DNA of 64,000 nt, from positions 1-64,000 of the forward strand of contig NZ_JACJKB010000008.1 in assembly GCF_016900375.1 (NCBI RefSeq), given 5' to 3'. Position 1 is the stretch's first letter, and every line of letters starts with the position of its first letter. The notes beneath the pieces are model-generated. The model made no database searches. It saw only the letters and a program-made list of their open reading frames with translations, and had not been told where the DNA came from. Source of the DNA: Collinsella tanakaei (GTDB lineage Bacteria > Actinomycetota > Coriobacteriia > Coriobacteriales > Coriobacteriaceae). Both the position numbers and the translations under genes were made by a program. Positions 1 through 7,109 of this stretch are shown here, piece after piece.

Positions 1-403
1 GGTCGGGATCGTCGGGGTCGGCCGGGTCGGTCGGGCCTGCCGGTTCGGCCGGGTCGGCTTCCTCTTCCGATTCGGGGCCCGTCGGCACGTCCTCTTCCGG
101 CTCGGATGCCTCCGGCACATCCTCTTCCGGCTCAGTGGAAGGGGAAATCTGGTTCTCAGGACCTGCCGTCGTCGAATCGGCCTCTGCCCCAGCGGCATCC
201 AGCGTGGGCGTCGTCTGGTCTTCCTCGGCCTGCGAGGACCCCGTGGCCCCCGTGGCCTCAAGCGTTGCCGAAGCGCTCTTCACCGCGTCCTCCTGCGCCG
301 GCTGCCCAGGGTCGGATACTGCCCATGCAGGAGCCATGGGCACGCAGGCGAGAGCGGAGACGAGCGATGCGATAACAAGCATGTGGCGCGGTCGATACGA
401 CAT
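1..403 (-). CDS. Secreted protein, N-terminal part only (acidic Pro/Glu-rich linker)
   Basis: Only the first 134 codons lie in the window; the gene runs off the left edge. The start is the ATG at 403, with a GGGGAGG ribosome site a few bases upstream. The protein opens with a signal peptide: basic MSYRPRH, a hydrophobic stretch of about 20 residues, and an Ala-x-Ala-type cleavage region near PAWA (about residue 29). The rest is low complexity, rich in Ala, Thr, Ser, Glu, Asp and Pro, with repeated PEEDVP-like units that grade into a Pro/Asp run. This matches the acidic linker of the L,D-transpeptidase at 35037, so a cell-wall-anchored or wall-modifying C-terminus is a fair guess. The catalytic or binding part is not visible, so no function is assigned. 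Confidence 0.75.
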   Translation of the reverse strand, partial: MSYRPRHMLVIASLVSALACVPMAPAWAVSDPGQPAQEDAVKSASATLEATGATGSSQAEEDQTTPTLDAAGAEADSTTAGPENQISPSTEPEEDVPEASEPEEDVPTGPESEEEADPAEPAGPTDPADPDDPD

Positions 404-519
404 GGGACCTCCCCGTTGCTCCTTCATTGGCGTGCCGTACCCGGAAGACGGACGGCAGCGCTATCTAGATTCCAGTGTAGGCGGCATGTCCCCTCGTAGG
501 CGGACCATTCGGGGAGCGG

Positions 520-552
520 AAAAACATGACGCTGGGAACCGTCCTACCTGTC
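520..552. repeat. Degenerate R1 repeat in divergent intergenic region
   Basis: The 335-bp space between the divergent genes at 403 and 739 holds a decayed R1 element. It reads AACATGACGCTGGGAACCG followed by TCCTACCTGTC, the reverse complement of the R1 core with two or three changes. Beyond this and the palindromes at 641-697, no coding or RNA gene was seen here. Confidence 0.55.
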
Positions 553-640
553 GCGTTTACGACGGGTGCCAGCGCCAGGCGATTCGCTTGCGCTGCGCGC
601 TGGCAGCCCGATTGGCGCCGTTTGCCGGATGGCGGCGGGC

Positions 641-697
641 TTTATCCTCAAGGTGAGAATAATTTACTATCATTATCCTCGCTTTGAGGATAATGAT
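641..697 (+). promoter_or_regulatory. Two tandem operator-like palindromes upstream of the YjiM-like gene
   Basis: Copy 1 (641-663) is TTTATCCT-N7-AGAATAAT. Copy 2 (672-694) is ATTATCCT-N7-AGGATAAT, and copy 2 extends to a perfect palindrome with 12-bp arms and a 5-bp spacer at 669-697. The same 23-bp architecture recurs at 6378-6400 before yedF, and it was not seen before other genes in the window. A TACTAT hexamer at 665-670 could be a -10 element lying between the sites, which would fit repression. The regulator is unknown. The half-sites resemble halves of a Fur box, but their orientation and spacing differ. Confidence 0.65.
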
Positions 698-738
698 GTC
701 AGCCGCGCGATCCGCGCAACCGTTAGGAGGGAACGTCC

Positions 739-1902
739 ATGACCGATACCGACCGCTACCCGCTGCCCCGCACGTTCGAGGAGTTCAACGAGCAGCGCCG
801 GGCGAGCTTTATCCGCGTGAAGGATTTCAAGCAGGCAGGCGGCCGTCTGGTTGGCTACCTGTGCAGCTACACGCCGCTCGAGATCATCGACGCCGCCGGC
901 GCCTCGGGTGTGGCGCTTTGCGGCACGTCCGACGAGGTGATCCCCACCGCCGAGCTGATGCTGCCGGCGAACCTCTGCCCGCTTATCAAGTCGACCTACG
1001 GCTTCGCCGCCTCGGAGAAATGCCCGTTCACATTCTTTTCCGACATCATCGTGGGCGAGACCACCTGCGATGGCAAGAAGAAGATGTACGAGCTGCTCGG
1101 CGAGCTCAAGCCCACGCATATCCTGCACCTGCCGCAGGGGCGCGACCGCGCGTACGAGCGCGATGCGTGGTACGAGGAGTGCCGCCTTTTGAAGGAGCGC
1201 TTGGAGAAGCTGTACGACATCACCATCACCGATGACGACCTGCGCGCCGCGGCGCACCGCCGCAACCGCATGCGCCGGGCGATGATCGCGCTCTACAACC
1301 TGCAGGCGAACGAGCCGCCCGCGCTGAGCGGTGTCGAGCTCATGAGCACCATGTTCGCGGCGACCTTCAGCTTCGACATCGAGGAGTTCACGGCGAAGCT
1401 CGAGGCGCTGGCGGCCGAGCGCCAAGCGCAGTACAAGACGGGGGAGCGCCCCGTGCCGGCGGACGCCAAGCGCATCTTGGTGACCGGTTGTCCCATCGGC
1501 GGCGTCATCAACAAGATCGGCCGCACCATCGAGCGCAACGGCGGCGTGGTCGTGTGCGCCGACGACTGCTCGGGCGAGCGCACGCAGGCGAGCCTGGTCG
1601 ACGAGGACGCCGACGACATCCTGCGCGCCATCGCCGATCGCTACCTGGATATCAACTGCTCGGTCATGACACCGAACGCCGCGCGCATGGAGAATACCCT
1701 TGCCATGGTGGAGAAATACCACGTCGATGGCGTGATCGAGAGCGTGCTGACCGCCTGTCACACCTTCAATGTCGAGGCGACGCTCATGGAGCGCGCCGTC
1801 GAGGTTGCGGGCTTGCCGTACATGAAGGTCGAGACCGACTACAGCGCCGGCGACCAGGGCCAGATCGACACCCGCATAGCCGCCTTCATCGAAACCTTGT
1901 GA
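739..1902 (+). CDS. 2-hydroxyacyl-CoA dehydratase-family protein, YjiM / double-cubane type
   Basis: 387 residues, the size of E. coli YjiM and of double-cubane cluster proteins rather than of a two-subunit dehydratase. Cysteines likely to bind iron-sulphur clusters include C61, C80, C95, C110 (in the family signature [10 protein letters not shown]) and C340 (TACHTF); VTGCPIGG is also typical. Known relatives receive low-potential electrons from an ATP-driven activator and reduce small molecules; the physiological substrate of this type is unresolved. The activator gene follows at 2020, so the two form a functional pair. The ATG has an AGGAGGGAACG ribosome site. Two operator-like palindromes lie upstream, and one of the same kind precedes the selenium operon at 6446, pointing to a role in selenium or sulphur reduction (inference). 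The stop codon TGA is the first base triplet of an R1 repeat. Confidence 0.85.
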   Translation: MTDTDRYPLPRTFEEFNEQRRASFIRVKDFKQAGGRLVGYLCSYTPLEIIDAAGASGVALCGTSDEVIPTAELMLPANLCPLIKSTYGFAASEKCPFTFFSDIIVGETTCDGKKKMYELLGELKPTHILHLPQGRDRAYERDAWYEECRLLKERLEKLYDITITDDDLRAAAHRRNRMRRAMIALYNLQANEPPALSGVELMSTMFAATFSFDIEEFTAKLEALAAERQAQYKTGERPVPADAKRILVTGCPIGGVINKIGRTIERNGGVVVCADDCSGERTQASLVDEDADDILRAIADRYLDINCSVMTPNAARMENTLAMVEKYHVDGVIESVLTACHTFNVEATLMERAVEVAGLPYMKVETDYSAGDQGQIDTRIAAFIETL

Positions 1903-1979
1903 CAGATAGGACGGGGCCAACTGTCATGTTTTCGCGGGGCATGACAGGTAGGACGGGGCCCGCTGTCATGCTTTCGCGG
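1900..1979. repeat. Two tandem R1 repeats inside the YjiM/YjiL pair
   Basis: Two direct copies 42 bp apart, each TGACAGRTAGGACGGGGCC then a short spacer and CTGTCATG plus TTTCGCGG. The first TGACAG begins at 1900, so the TGA stop of the upstream gene is part of the repeat. The second copy runs 1941-1979. The repeats sit between two genes that should be co-transcribed. Confidence 0.8.
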
Positions 1980-2019
1980 ATGGACGATACAGGATTTTTA
2001 GGGGAAGGTCTGTTTGACC

Positions 2020-2799
2020 ATGGCTGAGATATTCGGCATCGGTGTGGATATCGGCTCCACGGCGACCAAGGTCGCGGTGCTCGATGGCGCAGGCGCGATC
2101 GTGCACACCGAGCTCATGCCCACGGGGTTCTCGAGCGTGGACGCGGCCGAGCGGGTTGCGGACGCGTTGGTCAGCTCCGGCTTCCCGGTCGGCGGGCGGG
2201 GAACCCGCGTGGTCGCGACCGGTTACGGCCGCATCGCGGTGCCCTATGCCGACAAGGTGGTGACCGAGATCACCTGCCACGGCATCGGTGCTGTGCGGCT
2301 GTTCGGCGCGTCTGGCACCGTCATCGACGTGGGCGGGCAGGACACCAAGGTTATCCAGCTCAAGGGCGGGCGCGTGGCCAAGTTCGCCATGAACGACAAA
2401 TGCGCTGCAGGTACCGGCCGCTTCCTGGAGATCATGGCCGATCGGCTCGGCGTATCGCAGCGGGACATGGCCTCCATGGCGCGCCGCGGTGCCGAGACCA
2501 AGATCTCCAGCATGTGCACGGTGTTTGCCGAGTCGGAGGTCATCAGCCTCATCGGGCGCGGCGTGCCGCGCGAGGACATCGCGCGGGGCGTGATCGACTC
2601 GGTTGTGACCCGCGTGGTCGCGCTCGTCGGGCAGGCGGCGGCAGCTCCGTACTTCTTGACCGGCGGCCTCTGCGACAACGGCTTCGTGGTCGAGCGGCTG
2701 TCCGCCCTGCTGAGTGAGCCGGTGGCCACCTGTCCCGAGGCGCGCTATGCCGGCGCCCTGGGCGCCGCCGATCGGGCGCTCGCGCTGGCGCGCAGCTAG
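2020..2799 (+). CDS. Acyl-CoA dehydratase activase (BadF/BadG/HgdC ATPase family), YjiL-like
   Basis: 259 residues from the ATG at 2020; a TTG at 2014 is an alternative start, and the GGGGAAGG ribosome site at 2001-2008 could serve either. The fold is the ASKHA ATPase fold: phosphate-1 loop GVDIGSTATK near the N-terminus, VDVGG-type loop (IDVGGQDTK), and the two cysteines that bridge a [4Fe-4S] cluster across the homodimer, C128 in NDKCAAGTG and C166 in SSMCTVFAES. The protein uses ATP hydrolysis to push an electron onto the partner double-cubane protein encoded just upstream. It acts in the cytoplasm and is expected to be highly oxygen sensitive. The 117-bp gap to the upstream gene is filled by two R1 repeats rather than a recognisable promoter, so co-transcription is likely. 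Confidence 0.88.
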   Translation: MAEIFGIGVDIGSTATKVAVLDGAGAIVHTELMPTGFSSVDAAERVADALVSSGFPVGGRGTRVVATGYGRIAVPYADKVVTEITCHGIGAVRLFGASGTVIDVGGQDTKVIQLKGGRVAKFAMNDKCAAGTGRFLEIMADRLGVSQRDMASMARRGAETKISSMCTVFAESEVISLIGRGVPREDIARGVIDSVVTRVVALVGQAAAAPYFLTGGLCDNGFVVERLSALLSEPVATCPEARYAGALGAADRALALARS

Positions 2800-2825
2800 A
2801 CGCTGCAGCTCCCGCGGTAGAAACA

Positions 2826-2907
2826 ACCCACAACCAAGGCCCACAACCTGAGGAAAAGCCGTATCCGAAACCGGTTTACCCTCAAGTTGTGGGCCTCAGT
2901 TGTGGGT
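2826..2907. terminator. Long inverted repeat between convergent genes
   Basis: 28-nt arms at 2826-2853 and 2880-2907 pair with three mismatches around a 26-nt loop. Each arm carries two CCCACAAC words. The element sits between the ends of the activase gene (+) and the YegP-like gene (-) and can serve both strands, although no long T-run follows. It could also be a mobile palindromic repeat. Confidence 0.5.
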
Positions 2908-2965
2908 GATGGGCGAGAGGCTGGGGCCTAGCGCCATCCGGGACCTCGCGAGCTTGCCGCGGAGG

Positions 2966-3142
2966 CTAGTCCTCCTCGATGACGACATCGGCGTCCGGGG
3001 CGTTCTTCTTCACGCTCTCGATACCCTTCTTGCAGGAGTCCATGGACTTGTAGACCTGCGACGTCGCGATGATCTCGCCGTTGGAGGCCTTGAGCACGAA
3101 GCGAACGCCCTTCTCGGTGCTCTTGATGACGAACTTGCCCAT
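2966..3142 (-). CDS. YegP-family small protein (DUF1508)
   Basis: 58 residues starting MGKFVIKSTEKGVRF. The ATG at 3142 is preceded by AAAGGA at a normal distance, so it is preferred over an upstream in-frame start at 3217. It carries the single YegP repeat: a beta-rich segment (FVLKASNGEIIATS) followed by VYKSMDSCKKGIESVKKNAP, a common form in small stand-alone members. The family folds as a small alpha/beta unit and its biochemical role is not established. The tail is acidic (DVVIEED). Transcribed alone, converging on the activase gene. Confidence 0.8.
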   Translation of the reverse strand: MGKFVIKSTEKGVRFVLKASNGEIIATSQVYKSMDSCKKGIESVKKNAPDADVVIEED

Positions 3143-3362
3143 GTGCGTGTCCTTTCTAGCGCGGGTGACCGTTACCGGCATCGTACCCAACAGATTTCCA
3201 ACAAACACCCCCTGCAAGCTGCTTCAAATGGGGCTTCAGGCACGGCTAGGGACCGCGCGCACGCCTTCTGCCACAGCCTGAGAACGTTCTCACCTGTTCG
3301 GACAAGATGTGCTAGCATGGTCGGGCGCAGGCGCGCGACGACGCATCACGGAGGGGGACACC

Positions 3363-4544
3363 ATGCCGGCAGGATTGCTGCCCATCATCTATCTGGCCTT
3401 CATCAGCCTCGGTCTTCCAGATTCCGCGCTCGGATCCGCCTGGCCGGTCATGGGCCCATCGCTCGGCGCGGGGCTGTCGTGGGTGGGTATCGTCACCATG
3501 ATCATTTCCGCCGGCACGATCGTGTCGAGTCTCATGTCGGTGCGCGTTGTGGAGCGGTTCGGCACCGGAAAGGTCACGGTGGCAAGCGTTGCCCTGACCG
3601 CTCTGGCGCTGCTGGGCTTCTCGATCTCCGGCGAGTTCTGGCATCTGCTGCTGTGGGCGATTCCCTACGGTCTCGGCGCCGGAGCGGTCGACGCCGCACT
3701 TAACGCCTTTGTGGCCGTGCATTACGAAAGCCAGCACATGAGCTGGCTGCACTGCATGTGGGGCGTCGGCGCGAGCGGCGGACCGATGATCATGAGCGCT
3801 TGCTTGGGTATCGGTACCTGGGGCGATGGCTTCCGCGCGCTCGGCGCCATCCAGCTTGCGATCGTGGTGGTGCTCACGCTGTCGCTTCCGCTATGGCGCG
3901 ACCGCAAGCTTCCTCACGGCACGCGGGAGAGCGGGGTCGAGGCGGTCCCGGCCGCCCGCAGCCGTCGCGAGCTGCTGCGAATCGATGGCGTCATCGCGGT
4001 GCTCATCTGCTTCTTCTGCTACTGCGCGCTTGAGGGGACCTGCGGCAGCTGGGCCGCGTCGTACTGCACGCTCGAGGCGGGCATTCCCGCTGAGACCGCG
4101 GCGAGCTGGGCCTCGCTGTTCTTCATCGGCATCACCATCGGCCGCTTGGCGAGCGGCTTTCTGTCGTTCCGCGTATCGGACGAGGGCATGATTCGCCTCG
4201 GTCAGCTGCTGGTCGCAGTGGGACTGGTCATCTTCTTCGTTCCGTGGGCGCGGGATTTCCTGGCTGCGGGCTTTATTCTGCTGGGACTCGGCTGCGCACC
4301 CATCTACCCTTCGATCATCCACGCGACGCCCCGGCGCTTCGGCGATGACGTCGCCCTCGAGCTCACCGGTATGCAGATGGCCTTCGCCTACATCGGCTCG
4401 CTGGCGATGTCTCCGCTGTTCGGCGTCATCGCGCAGGCCATCGATATCAGCCTGTACCCGGTATACCTTGCGGCGCTGCTGGCGGTGATGGTCGTCGCTG
4501 CGGAGAAGGTGAACCGCGCGACCTCTGCGCGTCGCCGCGCCTGA
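3363..4544 (+). CDS. Major facilitator superfamily transporter
   Basis: 393 residues with about twelve hydrophobic helices and a longer basic loop near the middle (about residues 180-205, RDRKLPHGTRESG). The start is the ATG at 3363, just after a strong GGAGGGGG. The N-terminal LPDSALGSAWP and the general layout resemble sugar- or fucose-permease-like MFS proteins (FucP/YfkF group), but the substrate cannot be read from the sequence. It is monocistronic: a degenerate promoter region lies upstream and the tRNA pair downstream has its own promoter. The predicted location is the cytoplasmic membrane. Confidence 0.8.
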   Translation: MPAGLLPIIYLAFISLGLPDSALGSAWPVMGPSLGAGLSWVGIVTMIISAGTIVSSLMSVRVVERFGTGKVTVASVALTALALLGFSISGEFWHLLLWAIPYGLGAGAVDAALNAFVAVHYESQHMSWLHCMWGVGASGGPMIMSACLGIGTWGDGFRALGAIQLAIVVVLTLSLPLWRDRKLPHGTRESGVEAVPAARSRRELLRIDGVIAVLICFFCYCALEGTCGSWAASYCTLEAGIPAETAASWASLFFIGITIGRLASGFLSFRVSDEGMIRLGQLLVAVGLVIFFVPWARDFLAAGFILLGLGCAPIYPSIIHATPRRFGDDVALELTGMQMAFAYIGSLAMSPLFGVIAQAIDISLYPVYLAALLAVMVVAAEKVNRATSARRRA

Positions 4545-4609
4545 TGCGCGGCCGGGCCATCGCCGGGGGAGGATCGCTAGGGGAGACAACGTGAAGTTGG
4601 TTCGCGCCG

Positions 4610-4638
4610 TTGCCCCGAGATGCTCCATGCCCTATAAT
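4610..4638 (+). promoter_or_regulatory. Sigma-70-type promoter of the tRNA-Pro/tRNA-Gly unit
   Basis: TTGCCC at 4610-4615 and TATAAT at 4633-4638 are separated by 17 bp. The mature tRNA-Pro begins 52 bp downstream, leaving room for a short 5' leader. Confidence 0.7.
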
Positions 4639-4689
4639 CATCTGGCCTTGGGACAAGCAGGGTCAAAGACCCCAGCTGCTCAACACCTT

Positions 4690-4766
4690 CGGGACGTGGC
4701 GCAGTTTGGTAGCGCGCCTGCTTTGGGAGCAGGATGTCGCAGGTTCGAATCCTGTCGTCCCGACCA
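4690..4766 (+). tRNA. tRNA-Pro (anticodon TGG)
   Basis: 77 nt including an encoded CCA. The acceptor stem CGGGACG pairs with CGTCCCG, the anticodon arm is CTGCT-TTGGG-AGCAG with TGG in the loop, and the T arm contains GGTTCGAATCC. It is followed after five bases by tRNA-Gly, so the two are processed from one transcript. Confidence 0.95.
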
Positions 4767-4771
4767 TACAT

Positions 4772-4845
4772 GCGGGCGTAGTTCAATGGTAGAACCCCAG
4801 CCTTCCAAGCTGATGACGCGGGTTCGATTCCCGTCGCCCGCTCCA
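4772..4845 (+). tRNA. tRNA-Gly (anticodon TCC)
   Basis: 74 nt with encoded CCA. The acceptor stem is GCGGGCG/CGCCCGC, the anticodon loop CTTCCAA holds TCC, and the T arm has GGTTCGATTCC. A decayed copy of its central part appears at 6186-6213. Confidence 0.95.
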
Positions 4846-4855
4846 GAACGTTACG

Positions 4856-4888
4856 GAGCCCGGCGCCCTCGCGGTGCCGGGCTCTTTG
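4856..4888 (+). terminator. Rho-independent terminator of the tRNA pair
   Basis: GAGCCCGGCGCC pairs with GGTGCCGGGCTC across a five-base loop and is followed by TTT. It lies ten bases after the CCA of tRNA-Gly. Confidence 0.8.
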
Positions 4889-4907
4889 CGTGCCGCGCGG
4901 TCCACTG

Positions 4908-5052
4908 GCTGCGCTTTCGGGGCGCCGATATCGCGGCTGTGCGCTTTCGGAACACTGCCATGCCTTCACTGTGCGCTAAAGGAACATCCATGGCGCCGCG
5001 ATGTTCCGAAAACGCACAGCCTAGGGTGGCTGGGTGTTCCGATAGCGCACAG
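4908..5052. repeat. R4 repeat cluster (GTGCGCTNTCGGAACA words, both orientations)
   Basis: Four good copies: 4937-4954 and 4969-4986 forward, 5002-5019 and 5035-5052 reverse, plus a partial copy at 4908. Consensus CTGTGCGCTNTCGGAACA with variation in the middle (TTTCGG, TAAAGG, TTTTCGG, TATCGG). The two pairs face each other and could fold into a large hairpin. The cluster fills much of the 476-bp gap between tRNA-Gly and the FNT gene. The remaining bases up to 5321 show no gene; TATAGT near 5256 may be the -10 of the next gene. Confidence 0.8.
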
Positions 5053-5321
5053 TCTGGGTAGCGGCCCCGGTCCTGCTCGCTTGGCGCCTTGGCCCCCTAG
5101 CAGGCGCATCACCATGGCGACGATTCTCAGCGCGCTGCCTGGCCTCGGGCAGCCCACGGCCCTGCTCGCTACATCCCGGCGCCCATCTTCCAGCCATGCC
5201 GCGCCGTTTTGATGTTACATGCCGCGAACGACGCGAACTGACGCCCTGAAAGCTCGTATAGTCGTAGTGTCGCGTTTCGGCGCGACGTTCAAGCATCGGT
5301 CGATATGGGGGAAGGTGGCGT

Positions 5322-6158
5322 ATGGCCGTGCAAGAATCCAAGGAGTTTCCGACAACGGAATGCCTCGCGCCGGCGCAGATCGAGGCGAAGGTCGAGGCGG
5401 CGGCCATAACGAAGGCGGCCTTGCCCGCAGGCAAGATGTTCGTGCTGGCGATGCTCGCCGGTGCGTTCATCGCCTTCGGCGGTCTGTACTTCACGGTGTT
5501 TCTATCTGACACGGCGCTCAGCTGGGGGCCTCAGCGCGTGGTCGGAGGCCTCGTGTTCTGCATCGGCCTCGTACTCGTGCTCGTCTGCGGCGCGGAGCTC
5601 TTCACGGGCAACTCGCTCATGGTGTGTGCGCTCGCTTCGGGCAAGATCGATGTGCGCGGGCTTTTGCGCAACTGGGTGATCGTGTGGCTCGGCAACTTCG
5701 CGGGCGCCCTCATCGTCACCGCCATCGTGTTCTTTGCGCGCATCTACCAGATGAACGGCGAGGCTGTCGCTGCGACGATGGTCTCCATCGCTGCGGGCAA
5801 GGTGACGCCCGACGCGGTGACGCTGTTCTTCCGCGGCATCCTGTGCAACGTCTTCGTGTGCCTGGCCGTGTGGATCGGTTTCGCGGGAAAGACGGTCACC
5901 GACAAGGTCGTCGGTATCCTGCTGCCCATCTCGGGATTCGTGGCCTGCGGATTCGAGCACTGCGTGGCCAACATGTACTTTTTGCCGATGGGCGCCGCCA
6001 TGGTGGCCAACGGTTACGGGGCCGACATCGCCGGGGCGGCGTCGCTGAACGTCGCGGGTATCTTCTACAACTTGGCGTTCGTGACGCTCGGCAACATCGT
6101 GGGCGGAGCGGTGCTTGTCGCGCTTGCGTACTGGTTCGTCTACCACCGCAAGGGGTAA
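5322..6158 (+). CDS. Formate/nitrite transporter (FNT) family channel
   Basis: 278 residues with six hydrophobic helices after a charged 35-residue N-terminus. Family marks are the AELFTGNSLM segment in helix 2 and GFEHCVANMYFLPMG, whose H213 corresponds to the pore histidine of FocA. FNT proteins are pentameric channels in the cytoplasmic membrane for small monovalent anions such as formate, nitrite or hydrosulfide. The gene starts at ATG 5322 after GGGGGAAGG. It stands alone between the YjiM/YjiL pair and the selenium operon and ends in the strong terminator at 6232. That setting makes hydrosulfide or hydroselenide as plausible a cargo as formate, but this is inference; sequence alone does not fix the ion. 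Confidence 0.87.
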   Translation: MAVQESKEFPTTECLAPAQIEAKVEAAAITKAALPAGKMFVLAMLAGAFIAFGGLYFTVFLSDTALSWGPQRVVGGLVFCIGLVLVLVCGAELFTGNSLMVCALASGKIDVRGLLRNWVIVWLGNFAGALIVTAIVFFARIYQMNGEAVAATMVSIAAGKVTPDAVTLFFRGILCNVFVCLAVWIGFAGKTVTDKVVGILLPISGFVACGFEHCVANMYFLPMGAAMVANGYGADIAGAASLNVAGIFYNLAFVTLGNIVGGAVLVALAYWFVYHRKG

Positions 6159-6185
6159 GGGGCGACCATCGAGCAGCATCCGCAG

Positions 6186-6213
6186 GCTTCCAATCTGATG
6201 GCGCGGGATCGAT
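6186..6213 (+). other. Possible tRNA-Gly fragment (decayed copy)
   Basis: 28 bases match the anticodon-loop to T-loop part of the tRNA-Gly(TCC) at 4772 with four differences (shared words CTTCCAA, CTGATG, CGCGGG and TCGAT). Acceptor stem and 5' half are not recognisable, so it is not a working tRNA. It could be a relic of an integration or rearrangement at the tRNA. Confidence 0.4.
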
Positions 6214-6231
6214 GCGAGAGCCTACGTACAT

Positions 6232-6265
6232 AGCAGGCCAGGGCATATGCCATGGCCTGCTTTTT
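6232..6265 (+). terminator. Terminator after the FNT gene
   Basis: AGCAGGCCA pairs with TGGCCTGCT, with a further GCATATGC palindrome in the centre, followed by TTTTT. It separates the FNT gene from the yedF operon. Confidence 0.85.
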
Positions 6266-6377
6266 CATGCGTTGGCGATATGGGGGTGCACCCGACCTTG
6301 TGCCGCGCCAGAAACGACCGGTCGCCGATTGCGCCGCGCCGCCCAGCCTTGCCCGAGAATGTTTTATTATCATTGTC

Positions 6378-6400
6378 ATTATCCTAGCAATGAGGATAAT
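6378..6400 (+). promoter_or_regulatory. Operator-like palindrome before the selenium operon
   Basis: ATTATCCT-N7-AGGATAAT, the same 23-bp layout as the two sites at 641-697. It lies 45 bp upstream of yedF. TATTAT just upstream (6365-6370) may be the -10 box, paralleling TACTAT at the other locus. Confidence 0.65.
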
Positions 6401-6445
6401 CAAGCGGACATCTCGGCTGAGACGCCGTAGACGAAAGGACCTCCC

Positions 6446-7087
6446 ATGATCGAGCTCAACTGCTTTGGCGAAACCTGTCCCAAACCTGTCATCCGCGCCA
6501 TGAAGGCGCTGCAGGAGTCCGCGGCAGAAGGCGCCGTCCGCGTGCTCGTGGACAACACGGTTGCCGTGGAGAACCTCAAGCGCCTGGCCGCCAGCAAGCA
6601 GGGTACGGCGGAGGTCGAGGAGATCGAGGGCGGTTGGGCCGTCACGATCGCCGGCGTCACCGCCGCCGCTGCCGAAAACCCGGCGGGGGAGGAAGCCGCG
6701 CTCGCCGAGGCGGGTATCGCCTGCCCCGTGCCCGAGGCCGCGCCTGCCAAGCAGCAGGTTACCGTCTTCGTGGGCTCAAAGGCACTCGGCCAGGGTGCGC
6801 CCGAGCTCGGAAATATCCTCATCAAGGGTCTCGTCTACGCGATGTCGCAGGCCGACGAGGTGCCGCATCGTATCGTGTTCTTCAACGACGGCGCCGCCCT
6901 CACCTGCGAGGGCTCCGAGCTCGTCGACGATGTGCGCGAGCTGGAGCGCCGCGGCTGCGAGGTGCTGACCTGCGGCACCTGCCTCGATTTCCATGGTCTG
7001 CGCGACAAGCTCGCCGTGGGCGGCGTGACCAACCTGTATGCCATCTCCGAGTTCGTGCTCGGCCCCGACAAGGTCGTGACGCTGTAG
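6446..7087 (+). CDS. yedF: Selenium-metabolism protein YedF (TusA-like plus DsrE-like domains)
   Basis: 213 residues. The N-terminal 70 residues form a TusA/SirA-type sulfurtransferase domain with the CPKPVI motif (C11; C6 also present). The C-terminal 110 residues are DsrE-like, with a CGTC pair at C176 and C179. This two-domain form is the one found next to SelD in genomes that use selenium for labile molybdenum-enzyme cofactors; it presumably carries persulfide or selenide between enzymes. It is the first gene of a tight operon: the desulfurase starts 22 bp on, then DUF3343, then selD. AAAGGA precedes the ATG. Expression is probably controlled at the palindrome at 6378. Confidence 0.88.
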   Translation: MIELNCFGETCPKPVIRAMKALQESAAEGAVRVLVDNTVAVENLKRLAASKQGTAEVEEIEGGWAVTIAGVTAAAAENPAGEEAALAEAGIACPVPEAAPAKQQVTVFVGSKALGQGAPELGNILIKGLVYAMSQADEVPHRIVFFNDGAALTCEGSELVDDVRELERRGCEVLTCGTCLDFHGLRDKLAVGGVTNLYAISEFVLGPDKVVTL

Positions 7088-7109
7088 CGCAGAGAGGGCC
7101 GCACCGACC

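Noticed and set aside
673-1920. A 415-codon open frame on the - strand opposite the YjiM-like gene
   Set aside because: High-GC antisense frame with no ribosome site, made of Arg/Ala/Gly/His-rich shadow sequence. The + strand protein has clear family motifs.
6160-6230. tRNA-Sec gene beside selD
   Set aside because: Only a short match to tRNA-Gly; no 13-bp acceptor/T stack and no TCA anticodon.
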